A stretch of 64,000 nucleotides of DNA from Jejuia sp. UBA6058. Lineage in GTDB: Bacteria; Bacteroidota; Bacteroidia; Flavobacteriales; Flavobacteriaceae. Positions 16,616 to 25,147 of the stretch are shown piece after piece. The notes beneath the pieces are model-generated. The model did no database searches and was not told the DNA's origin. It saw nothing but the letters and a program-made list of their open reading frames with translations. The stretch is taken from the NCBI GenBank assembly GCA_002428965.1, contig DIYI01000001.1, forward strand, positions 1 through 64,000, given 5' to 3'. The number at the start of each line of letters is the position of its first letter. The first letter of the stretch is position 1. The translations under genes and the position numbers were made by a program.

Positions 16616-17122
16616 TCATTTAATCGGGAATTTATTAAGCTCAATAGTGTTGTTTGAACTGTCCGTTATATAGCTTAAAGATATAAATTCTGTTTTTGGA
16701 TGTAGTTGAAGTCTCAAAGAAAGCAAAGTTCTATTTTGCTCAATTTTTTGTTGTGAAAAACTCAACGAGTCGTTTAACGATTCCATTATCCGAATAAGTG
16801 GGTTCTTTATGAAAACGGATGTTAGTTCGGAAGCATTGGCATCTAATTGACTACATTTTAAATCATTAACTGTTGGGCTTTCTATAAAATTTTGTTTACG
16901 ATTTTTTAATTTTCCTTCGGTAATCTTTTTATTTATTAATTCGGCTTTTCTTGAGCTATCTGTTTTGGCTATTGAATAAGTTAAAAAAACAAGTCTAGAA
17001 GAGTCGATTGAGGCTATTTTTTCTGGTACTATATTTTTTGAGCCACAGGAAGTAATAACCAATATCATAAATGAAATAAAGGTTTTTAAAATGTGATGAT
17101 GTATGTTTTTGGGGCATTTCAT
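16616..17122 (-). CDS. Hypothetical lipoprotein
   Basis: A 168-aa protein with a lipobox at VITSC (Cys 26) after a basic, His-containing leader. The mature sequence is Ser/Asn/Lys-rich and matches no family I recognise. It ends 1 bp before the ATG of the M64 protease, so the two are probably translated from one message and may work together at the cell surface. That link is inferred from spacing only. Confidence 0.55.
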   Translation of the reverse strand: MKCPKNIHHHILKTFISFMILVITSCGSKNIVPEKIASIDSSRLVFLTYSIAKTDSSRKAELINKKITEGKLKNRKQNFIESPTVNDLKCSQLDANASELTSVFIKNPLIRIMESLNDSLSFSQQKIEQNRTLLSLRLQLHPKTEFISLSYITDSSNNTIELNKFPIK

Positions 17123-17147
17123 CTTTACAAAGTTAGCAAAATAAAAA

Positions 17148-17168
17148 AAGAGGCTTAAATAGCCTCTT
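17148..17168 (-). terminator. Rho-independent terminator of the DoxX gene
   Basis: Arms AAGAGGCT and AGCCTCTT (8 bp, 5-nt loop). Read on the minus strand the hairpin is followed by a run of seven Ts. It lies about 20 bp after the DoxX stop codon. Confidence 0.8.
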
Positions 17169-17188
17169 AATGATAATTTATATGGGGT

Positions 17189-17560
17189 TTAACTAAGCAG
17201 CTCCTTGTATTTATCTTTATAACCAATAAGAGCAATTATGTTTAATACTAAAAGTACTATAGCGCCGGCACTATTTGCTGGATCTAGAGTTAAATGGAAT
17301 AAAACTGCATTCACTGAGATGCTCATTAAAATAAGCGATAATAAGGCGCCAAACTTATTTACAATTAAGGCTAAACCTGCAACAATTTCAATAATACCTA
17401 CTAGAGTCATTACTTTGGCAGATGAGAGTGCAGCAAAATATGCGCCAGCTTGTTCAGGCATTTCTCCAAAGGGGATAAAGTGCATAAATTTGTTTAAACC
17501 AAAAACTAAAACAAAGAGCCCTAGAAGAATTCTTAGGACCATAAAAACTTTTGAATTCAT
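17189..17560 (-). CDS. DoxX-family inner-membrane protein
   Basis: A 123-aa protein with four transmembrane helices. It fits the DoxX pattern: RILLGLFVLVFGLNKFMHF in the first helix, then VGIIEIVAGLALIVNKFGAL. DoxX proteins are small quinone-related or redox-associated membrane proteins; the exact role here is unknown. Monocistronic, closed by a clear terminator. Confidence 0.8.
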   Translation of the reverse strand: MNSKVFMVLRILLGLFVLVFGLNKFMHFIPFGEMPEQAGAYFAALSSAKVMTLVGIIEIVAGLALIVNKFGALLSLILMSISVNAVLFHLTLDPANSAGAIVLLVLNIIALIGYKDKYKELLS

Positions 17561-17618
17561 AATCTTATTTTTATAGTTAGTATTCTGTAAGATAGTAAAT
17601 TATAAATATATCTTTCAA

Positions 17619-17642
17619 AGCCTTATGTCGGATAATAAGGCT
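17619..17642 (-). terminator. Possible terminator after the macroglobulin gene
   Basis: Arms AGCCTTAT and ATAAGGCT with an 8-nt loop, about 15 bp beyond the macroglobulin stop codon on the minus strand. The following sequence is AT-rich without a clean T-run, so termination strength is uncertain. Confidence 0.4.
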
Positions 17643-17656
17643 CTAACTGACAAAAT

Positions 17657-20600
17657 TTAGTTTATTGTAATTCTCAAACCTTCACTATGGCTGCTAAATT
17701 CTGGTGCATACATACTTTGAATAGTAGTGATACCGTTACTCATATTTCCTGCATTATTTACGCGTAAATCGTATTCAAAAACGTAAACACCTTTTGGTAG
17801 ATAATCAAAAAAGAAGTTTGTTGAAGCATCTTTAGTGCTTTGGTAATAGCCCAAACCATCTTGCCATTTGTATTTGGACAGTACATTTACGGGCTCTAAA
17901 CCAGAGGCGCGCATATCCTTCATATGGATAAATTGCATATCTCTATCGCTTTTAAGTTCAATACGGACTCTTACTAAATCACCAACTTTTAGATTGGTTT
18001 CTGAGTTTATTTCTGAAATTTCTTCACCTACGTCTGTATTTTTCTTGAGGAATAGTTTTTTCTTAAGCTGAAGAGGTGTTTCGGCTGAGGTTATTTTGTC
18101 TAAATCTTCAAAATATTGCCAATACAAGCTTCCCCAGGCAATACCTTTTCCTTTTTTAGTAATGCTTACGTCAGCCATTTTTGGCGAAATTTCACTTGTA
18201 CCCCAAGTGGTCTTATAGTATCCAGTTCCAGCCTCAATTTTTACATTATCTAGTTTAGAAGGTGAAATTTTTTCACCACCTAAAACTACATCAACCATAT
18301 CTGTGATACTTAGCCAATCACTGCCTTGTAACAAAAGTGCATACACAGCTTCGGTAGTAGCTTTGGTAGTTTTCCATTTGTTAGTTTGCTTGTTTTTAAG
18401 TAACCAGATTTTTAAATTATCTATGGTTTTCGTGTCATTTTCAATTTCACTAAACGCTTCAATAAGCAATGCTTGTGTTTCAATTGGAGCTTGATACCAA
18501 TACCAAGAATTGGTGTTCGCTTTCCAATACATACCCAACTCATTTGATGTAATACTTGTTTCTTTCAAGGATTTCATAATTTTTGAAGCTGTTTTTGTTT
18601 CGCCATTTCTAAAAGATATCAAGGCCATTAAACCTTTTGAATACAATGAGCGTTTTAACCAATATTTCTTGATTTGAGTCTGGTAATATTGCATTACTTT
18701 TTCAACCTCTTTTGAAGTTTTTATTTCAGGGAATAAGCTACGCATGTAGAGGTAATGCAATTGGGTGTAGCTTAAATGGTCTTTATTTAAATCTACTTTT
18801 GCATCATACTTTTTGATGTCTTTATATTCTTGAATGAATTCGGAATCTAAGTATTGGATTGCATTTGAAATCATAGATGCTTCGTCGAAGCCTGTCCTGA
18901 GCATAGTCGAAGGGTTCTGAATGACATTGAGTTGCTTTAAATGACCAAATCCAGAAATAATGTGTTGCGTTATATATCTATTTTCATAACCACCATTAAA
19001 CCAAGACCAACCTCCAGAAGCCATTTGATTATTTTTTAGTTTGTTTAGGGCAGATTGCAGCTCATTGTTCATTTTGTTCAAATCAAATAACAAAGCGATA
19101 CGTTTTTTCTGCTCGGTTTCACTTTGAGCGTCTCTAAGCCAAGGTGTTTCTTGAATGATGATAGATTTTAATTCTTGATTCTTTTCAAGGTTAGAGATAA
19201 GTGCATCTTGAGATTTCCATTGATTGAATACTTCTTGAATCTTAGGATTAGAATTTGCAATATGGCTCGCCAAAGCATTGGCATAATATCTTGAAAACGT
19301 TTGTTCGTTACATTCATAAGGATATTCCATCAAATATGGCAGTGCCTGAACCGCATACCACGCAGGATTAGAAGTCATCTCTAACGTTAATTTATGATGC
19401 TTTAAAGTTGATGAGGTATTCGTTTTCAATTTATCTAAAGTGAAAGTTCGGGTTTCGTTGCTTTTTACCCACATAGATAAAGTTTCAGTAACCAACATTC
19501 TGTTGGAGAGTACTGGAAGCGCATTTTGTTCACCGTCGCTAAAATCCCCGGTAGTTGCAAGAATTTTATATTGTACTGCTTGGATATCATCTGGAATATT
19601 GAGTTGCCATGATACTTGGGTGTTGCCTTCAGAAGCTACACTAAAAGCCATCTCTAACTCCCCCGGTGGGGGAGAACTGAGCAACTTACGTGTAATATCT
19701 TCTCCAGAAATGGCATCGGTTAAAATTAATTTTGCATGTCCTGAAAGTTGCTTGTCTGTCAGGTTTGCAATTTTGGTGCTTATGGTAATTTCATCACCTT
19801 CACGTAAAAAACGTGGTGTATTGGGAATCACCATTAATTCTTTTTGGGTGACTGCGGTCAAGGTTTTAGTAGTACTTTCTAAAGTTTTAGTATGCGCCAA
19901 TAATTGTAATTTCCATTGCGTTAAAGCTTCTGGAGTTGTAAAACTGAAACTAATATTGCCTTCTTCATCAGTTTTTAATTTTGGAAAGAAAAATACGGTT
20001 TCTTGGAGGTTTTTGCGAATTTTTATGTTATCGAAGTTTGGGTTGTTGTTTGGAATATCATAAATCAATGAACTTGCAGTTCCAGTTACTATAGTCTTAT
20101 CAGGAACTATTTCTGCATTACGAAGATTTATACCATATTCTACATTTTCGGAGTTTTCAGCAGTAGTATACTTTGCATCTTTTGTAAAAAAAGAAATAGT
20201 TTCTTCTTCAACAGCATCATGAACAATTTGTATTTCATCGAGTCTATCACTCATTTTGCTTTTAGAACTTGCAGCTCCTCTTATCATTAAATTTCTATTT
20301 CTTCCAAATCTAAACCCAAACCAATTCCAATTATCAAAATACAATCTAGGCGCTTTTGCATAAAATCTATCTTGGTATACTCTTAAACTTTGGGTGCCAA
20401 AACTATTGTAACCACGGTAAGATGTATTAGCGTAATAAGAAGGTTGCGTAATAGGGTTAAAATTCCAATTATGTGGTTTAAATTGATCTAAAGACGCATC
20501 ATACATACTTGCCAATAATTCGGCACTTACTTTGTCTCCTTTAGTCCCTTTAATTTTGAACTGCCAAGTTTCGTCTGTCCCAGGTTCTAACTTGTCTCTA

Positions 20601-23600
20601 AAAGTAAGGATTTCAATTTCTAAATCGGTTTTTGGATAAGGCACAGAAATTAATTCGCTTCCAGATTTAAAACTATTAAAATAAGCATAACTGTAATGAA
20701 CAGCAAAACCACCTAAATCACCTTCAGAAACCGGAATGCTTATAGATTTAGTGTTGTTATTAAGTTGAATTATCTCGGTTCGCGTAATCTTTTTATTTTT
20801 TTCAACTGAAACAGTAACTGTCAAATTCTTAGCAGCAGAACTCAAGGTTATATTGACTATGTCTCCTGCTTTATAACTGGATTTATTTGCGGTTATACTA
20901 AATAGTTGATTGTCTGCTAATGTGTTGTCCTTGTTACTAAATAGAGTGGTTCTTATTTCATCCTTTACTTCTTGTCCAAATTTGTCTGTGGCGGTTAAAG
21001 TAACCAAGTATTTGCCCGAAGCCCATTTTTTTGTTCTTCCTAAAGCAACAATTGTAGAGTTTTTGGTATCAAAATTCTTTTCGAAAACTAAGTCTCCTTT
21101 TTGCCAATTTTTCAGATCATCCTCATCTCCAAAAGCCTCATGAGGAAATAGGTTTTTAAACTCAACTTCAGAAAACTTCTGATAATCTGGAGCATCCCAA
21201 GGTCTTGGCCTTAAAACGGTATTTGGAGCTTTTAATTTATATACTTTAATAGTCCCTTTTGCCGGAACAAATTCACCATTTAAGTTTTTGGTTTCAATAT
21301 TTAGAAGATTGTTCTTTTTAGTTTTATCTATTCTTTGTTCAACCTCTAATGAAGCCGTTAAGGCATGATAACCAACATTCACTAAAGTGCTAGTGCTTCT
21401 TGTTTCACCATTTATATCTGTTACATCTGCGGTAATTTCATAAGTAAAAATTGGAAGATTGTTTTTATCAACGCTTTTATCTGGAATTGCTTTAAAAGTA
21501 ATTTCAAAATTCCCCGAGCCGTCTGTTGTTGTTTCGCCAAACGTAATTTCTTGGGGCTCACTTTTTATATTAGGGCGATACCAATAATACCAACGCGGAT
21601 ATTGTACTTTTCTGTGCACACGATACACAACGTTTGCATTAGAAATATTACTTCCAGCATAGGCAAGACTATTCCCAGCTACAGTAATGGAATCGTTTAC
21701 TTTAAAAGTGTCTGTTATTGGTTCAAATTTAGCTTCAAACTTAGGTCGTTTGTATTCTTCAACAGAAAAGTTATGTTGTGTGAAAATATCAATAGCATCA
21801 CGATTAAGCACAATAGAATAATTTCCGTTTAATCCGTTATTTGGAAGTATAAATTCTCCTGAGACTGAACCAAACGCGTTTGTTGTTAACTCTAATTCTC
21901 CAATAATTTCGCTATTTACATTGTAAAGTGTGGCGTTAAACTTTTTGTTTGCTAAGACTTCAGATTTTCCGTTTTTTGAAACCATAGCAATGCCCTTAAA
22001 ATAAACCGTTTGTCCCGGTCTGTAAATACTTCTATCTGTAAATAAAAAGGCTTTGTATTGTGCTTTTTCTTTTTTCTCGGGGTTAAATCTGTTTAGGTAG
22101 TAATTTCCAAAATATGCTTTTTCATCATTGTGTGTTACCGTTAATTGAACATTGCTATACCATCCATTTCTAGGTTTTTTAATCTGTATTTGCCCAATGG
22201 TGTTCGAAAGGTAGGCATTGCTTTCTCTAGTTCTATTATTTCTAGTAGAATATGATACTTCTACTTTTGCATTATTAATGGGTTGCCCATTAGTTCTATT
22301 AAGAATTTGAAAAACTTGCGTATCCTGAGTTTCACTGTCCACCACAGCTATATCTGTTACTTGAATATGGGCAAAAGCAAAGTTGTTAGCTGTACTATTT
22401 TCTGTCGTTGCTACAAGTAAATACCGCCCGTTATTAAGTTTTGGAACTAAAATTTCGGTGGTATGATTTTGATAATCACTTTCATTCTTTAATTGACTTT
22501 CCCAAGATTTAATAGCTTTTAATTTCTGAATAAAGGCCCATTGTTTCTCCTTTTGGTAGGTTTTTTGAAATGTTTCAAACTCTTTTTCCGTTAGCTTAAG
22601 CGCTCGAAATTTTAAGGCATTTAAATTTTTGTAATTCACCAGTACGCGTGCATTTTGTTGCACGGGTAAAAATTTTTCTGTTGTAATTTGAAGTGATGTT
22701 TGCTCAATCCTAGATTTTAAAATTTTACACTTTTCTGCAGCTCTGCTTTTTGGGAATTGGTCAATCACGACATCACATACATCTCGAGCTTCTCGAGCTT
22801 TCCATTGATTAACGGAGTTAGTCTTAGCATTATAAACTTTACTTTGCTTGTAGTAAATTGAAGCAATTTCAAAATCATATAAACCAGAAATTTCATGAGA
22901 TTTTGAAAGCTCCTTTTCTTTCTTAAAAGTTTTAAGCATTGTAGCCTCTTTATCTTCGAAAATCGCATGAGTGTTCACGAAATTTAATCGTTCAATGTTT
23001 ACTTCGGCTAATGCATGTGGTGAGGCATCGGTTAAATGAAACCTAATTAAATTTTTGTAAATATTTAAAGCCTGTAATTGGAGAGAATTACTATCCTTTG
23101 ATGTTATATTTAGAACCGAATATGCTGCTGCATCTTTTAAAAAGTTAGTATTATTAATTTCAAATTTATATGCGGGTTTAGTAATATGGGTTTCATCAGT
23201 TTTATAAAATTCTAATGCCTCATGGCTCAAAAAATCAAATAATGTTGGGCGGTACGTTTTAGAATTTGGTTGCTCATTTAACAAAACACTATAGTTTTCT
23301 AAGGGCTCTAATTGCAGCAATAAGCCATTTTCTAACGAGTTCTTGTAATGTAAATTAATTTCATCAAAAAGGGTCTGTAAATCCCATGTTCTAAAATCTT
23401 CCAGATTAACTTTTTCAGAGGTTTTTGTACGATTATAAAATTTCCATCTGTTTTGTTGAAAATACTGCCAATACAAATTGGAGAGCATACTCTCGAGAAT
23501 ATTTTTTGTTGGAAATGCGCTTTTCGAAATTTGAATTTTGAAATCCTCAATTATTTTTAATTGTGCATCTTCCTCGAGTATTAGTGCAAACTTACTTTTA

Positions 23601-23818
23601 AACAACATTGTTTTTATTAGCTGCACTTCGTTTTTATCTTCCTGCGCTTTTTTTTCAATATCTTTTACAACCTTAAGAGCTGATTTTGGTAAACCTTCAG
23701 CCTCGTGGGTTTCCACAGTTTTCCATAAGTTGTCATAATCTTCATTTTGGGCTTCAAAGTGCATGGTGCCAAGTAGAACTATTAAGAAAAGGATGCGTTT
23801 TATAAGCGAGACCTTCAT
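17657..23818 (-). CDS. Giant alpha-2-macroglobulin-family protein
   Basis: 2053 aa from the ATG at 23818, chosen because it opens a signal peptide (MKVSLIKRILFLIVLLGTMH); an upstream in-frame start adds 17 unlikely residues. Recognisable parts: an N-terminal helical region, a macroglobulin repeat with TDRSIYRPGQTVYFKG, a central A2M region (TPEALTQWKLQLLAHT), and a thioester-type motif CNEQ at residues 1503-1506 in the alpha-helical thiol-ester domain. Family role: periplasmic trapping of proteases. There is no lipobox, and no pbpC neighbour, which many bacterial members have. Two interspersed repeats lie in-frame within the gene. Confidence 0.88.
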   Translation of the reverse strand: MKVSLIKRILFLIVLLGTMHFEAQNEDYDNLWKTVETHEAEGLPKSALKVVKDIEKKAQEDKNEVQLIKTMLFKSKFALILEEDAQLKIIEDFKIQISKSAFPTKNILESMLSNLYWQYFQQNRWKFYNRTKTSEKVNLEDFRTWDLQTLFDEINLHYKNSLENGLLLQLEPLENYSVLLNEQPNSKTYRPTLFDFLSHEALEFYKTDETHITKPAYKFEINNTNFLKDAAAYSVLNITSKDSNSLQLQALNIYKNLIRFHLTDASPHALAEVNIERLNFVNTHAIFEDKEATMLKTFKKEKELSKSHEISGLYDFEIASIYYKQSKVYNAKTNSVNQWKAREARDVCDVVIDQFPKSRAAEKCKILKSRIEQTSLQITTEKFLPVQQNARVLVNYKNLNALKFRALKLTEKEFETFQKTYQKEKQWAFIQKLKAIKSWESQLKNESDYQNHTTEILVPKLNNGRYLLVATTENSTANNFAFAHIQVTDIAVVDSETQDTQVFQILNRTNGQPINNAKVEVSYSTRNNRTRESNAYLSNTIGQIQIKKPRNGWYSNVQLTVTHNDEKAYFGNYYLNRFNPEKKEKAQYKAFLFTDRSIYRPGQTVYFKGIAMVSKNGKSEVLANKKFNATLYNVNSEIIGELELTTNAFGSVSGEFILPNNGLNGNYSIVLNRDAIDIFTQHNFSVEEYKRPKFEAKFEPITDTFKVNDSITVAGNSLAYAGSNISNANVVYRVHRKVQYPRWYYWYRPNIKSEPQEITFGETTTDGSGNFEITFKAIPDKSVDKNNLPIFTYEITADVTDINGETRSTSTLVNVGYHALTASLEVEQRIDKTKKNNLLNIETKNLNGEFVPAKGTIKVYKLKAPNTVLRPRPWDAPDYQKFSEVEFKNLFPHEAFGDEDDLKNWQKGDLVFEKNFDTKNSTIVALGRTKKWASGKYLVTLTATDKFGQEVKDEIRTTLFSNKDNTLADNQLFSITANKSSYKAGDIVNITLSSAAKNLTVTVSVEKNKKITRTEIIQLNNNTKSISIPVSEGDLGGFAVHYSYAYFNSFKSGSELISVPYPKTDLEIEILTFRDKLEPGTDETWQFKIKGTKGDKVSAELLASMYDASLDQFKPHNWNFNPITQPSYYANTSYRGYNSFGTQSLRVYQDRFYAKAPRLYFDNWNWFGFRFGRNRNLMIRGAASSKSKMSDRLDEIQIVHDAVEEETISFFTKDAKYTTAENSENVEYGINLRNAEIVPDKTIVTGTASSLIYDIPNNNPNFDNIKIRKNLQETVFFFPKLKTDEEGNISFSFTTPEALTQWKLQLLAHTKTLESTTKTLTAVTQKELMVIPNTPRFLREGDEITISTKIANLTDKQLSGHAKLILTDAISGEDITRKLLSSPPPGELEMAFSVASEGNTQVSWQLNIPDDIQAVQYKILATTGDFSDGEQNALPVLSNRMLVTETLSMWVKSNETRTFTLDKLKTNTSSTLKHHKLTLEMTSNPAWYAVQALPYLMEYPYECNEQTFSRYYANALASHIANSNPKIQEVFNQWKSQDALISNLEKNQELKSIIIQETPWLRDAQSETEQKKRIALLFDLNKMNNELQSALNKLKNNQMASGGWSWFNGGYENRYITQHIISGFGHLKQLNVIQNPSTMLRTGFDEASMISNAIQYLDSEFIQEYKDIKKYDAKVDLNKDHLSYTQLHYLYMRSLFPEIKTSKEVEKVMQYYQTQIKKYWLKRSLYSKGLMALISFRNGETKTASKIMKSLKETSITSNELGMYWKANTNSWYWYQAPIETQALLIEAFSEIENDTKTIDNLKIWLLKNKQTNKWKTTKATTEAVYALLLQGSDWLSITDMVDVVLGGEKISPSKLDNVKIEAGTGYYKTTWGTSEISPKMADVSITKKGKGIAWGSLYWQYFEDLDKITSAETPLQLKKKLFLKKNTDVGEEISEINSETNLKVGDLVRVRIELKSDRDMQFIHMKDMRASGLEPVNVLSKYKWQDGLGYYQSTKDASTNFFFDYLPKGVYVFEYDLRVNNAGNMSNGITTIQSMYAPEFSSHSEGLRITIN
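18880..18918. repeat. Interspersed repeat inside the macroglobulin gene
   Basis: This stretch contains the 16-mer CTGAGCATAGTCGAAG (18897-18912), also found exactly at 26538-26553 in an intergenic repeat. It is read in-frame as about 13 residues (NPSTMLRTGFDEAS, near residues 1634-1647) between helices of the thiol-ester domain. Confidence 0.6.
19655..19680. repeat. Palindromic repeat inside the macroglobulin gene
   Basis: CTCCCCCGGTGGGGGAG (19658-19674), a 7-bp G+C-rich stem with a 3-nt loop, flanked by CTAA and AACTGAG, in an AT-rich gene. It is translated in-frame as SSPPPGELEMA (about residues 1380-1390). It resembles G+C-rich intergenic hairpin repeats of flavobacteria. Confidence 0.5.
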
Positions 23819-23987
23819 GATGTTAAATTTTGTTACTAAGCTAATACCAAAAGCCATTCCAAAAAACAATAAATGCGTAAAGGCTTCCGTTCAATGAGTG
23901 AAGTTAATCAATTTGACCAAAAAATTACCACGTCATTAAATTCTTAAGATTGTCTTAATCTCGAAATTACTTAAATAAAAAAACTCT

Positions 23988-23995
23988 TATTTTTG
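23988..23995 (+). promoter_or_regulatory. Possible -7 box of the TPR gene
   Basis: TATTTTTG fits TAnnTTTG and lies 20 bp before the start codon. No good -33 element is seen, so this is tentative. Confidence 0.35.
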
Positions 23996-24015
23996 AAATT
24001 ATTACCTCAAAACTC

Positions 24016-24966
24016 ATGGTGCGCTTTTTACTTATTTTAATATTTCCAGTAGTCTGTTTTTCGCAGGATCAGCTTGATAGTGTAGAAAGCCTTATAGAGA
24101 ATAAACAAACGGAGGAAGCGCAACAAATTATTGTTGATTTTTTAGATGAGTATCCTGATAATTTAAAGGGAATTGAACTTTTAGGAGATATATATGCCAT
24201 ACAAAAGGAGTGGGATAAGGCCAAAGTAGAATTTAAAAAATTAATTGAAGCTAACCCCAATGTAGCCAATTACCATTACAAATATGGTGGTATGTTGGGT
24301 ATGAAAGCTTTAGATAATAAGTTGAAGGCTATCGGGCTTATTGGCGATATCAAAAAATCTTTTACCAAGGCTGCCGAATTAGATAAAAACCATATAGAGG
24401 CGCGATGGGCACTAGTTGAGTTTTACATGCAGTTGCCGGGGTTTTTTGGAGGGAGTAAATCAAAGTCATTGAAATATGCCGAAGAGCTAGAGGGTATTTC
24501 TAAAGTAGATGGCTATTTAGCAAAAGGCTACATATATGAATACGATGATGAGCCAGAGCTAGCCGAAAAGTATTATAAAATGGCCATTGTAGAGGGAGGC
24601 TCTCTTACGTGTTTTAGTAAATTGAGTAGTTTCTATGAAAATGAAAATCAACCAGAAAAAGCTATTAAAACTATAGAGGAAGCGCATAAGAAGCATTCGC
24701 GCAATGCATTGCATTATCAAATAGGAAAAGTTGCGGCAGAATATAATATTCAATTAGAAAAGGGCGAGCAATGTTTGTTAACCTATTTAAAAAATCACTC
24801 TTCTAAGGACGGCGTGCCAAAAGCATGGGCGCACTACCGTTTGGCACAAATACACACACACAAAAGCAATAAAAGTAAGGCTTTAGAGCATATTGATATT
24901 GCCCTAAACGAACTACCTAAGATAAAGCCATTTAAAACTCAAAAAGAAAAAATTTTACAGTTGTAG
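24016..24966 (+). CDS. Exported tetratricopeptide-repeat protein
   Basis: A 316-aa protein with a short signal peptide (MVRFLLILIFPVVCFSQ). The rest is helical repeat, with TPR units recognisable around residues 17-50 (ENKQTEEAQQIIVDFLDEYP), 50-85 (DIYAIQKEWDKAKVEFKKLI), about 170-205 (EPELAEKYYKMAIVEGG) and 210-240 (NQPEKAIKTIEEA). TPR proteins act as protein-protein scaffolds. The partner is unknown. It is divergent from the macroglobulin gene and followed by a repeat element. Confidence 0.75.
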   Translation: MVRFLLILIFPVVCFSQDQLDSVESLIENKQTEEAQQIIVDFLDEYPDNLKGIELLGDIYAIQKEWDKAKVEFKKLIEANPNVANYHYKYGGMLGMKALDNKLKAIGLIGDIKKSFTKAAELDKNHIEARWALVEFYMQLPGFFGGSKSKSLKYAEELEGISKVDGYLAKGYIYEYDDEPELAEKYYKMAIVEGGSLTCFSKLSSFYENENQPEKAIKTIEEAHKKHSRNALHYQIGKVAAEYNIQLEKGEQCLLTYLKNHSSKDGVPKAWAHYRLAQIHTHKSNKSKALEHIDIALNELPKIKPFKTQKEKILQL

Positions 24967-24971
24967 TATTT

Positions 24972-25060
24972 GGACGTTACCCATAAGGGGTCGGGCTTTC
25001 CGTTATAGTTTTGCCTCGGTGCTCGCCTCGGCAAAAGCTACCACTGCAATCCCTAACGCG
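24972..25060. repeat. Flavobacterial interspersed repeat element
   Basis: Begins GGACGTTACCCATAAGGGG, then TCGGGCTTTCCG, has an internal inverted repeat (TTTTGCC near 25009 and GGCAAAA near 25030), and ends GCAATCCCTAACGCGG. The edges match the decayed copy at 1-152 and a more degenerate one at 42010-42110. I recall this family as abundant between genes in Flavobacteriaceae. Confidence 0.65.
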
Positions 25061-25147
25061 GAAGAAACCTCCGTCTTCGGTCTTCAATCTTCCGTCTTTT
25101 TATACATTAAACTTTGAACTTTAAACAGAGAGTTTGATATTTGTTAT

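Noticed and set aside
15223..16644. Earlier start for the M64 protease (at 16644)
   Set aside because: It would overlap the upstream lipoprotein gene and place ten residues before a good signal peptide; the ATG at 16614 is preferred.
18880..18918. CRISPR-like repeat
   Set aside because: Copies of the motif are isolated and irregularly placed, with no spacers and no cas genes; it is a dispersed repeat.
19440..20063. 207-codon open frame on the plus strand within the macroglobulin gene
   Set aside because: Antisense shadow of a gene with strong motifs on the minus strand; its translation shows no recognisable domain.
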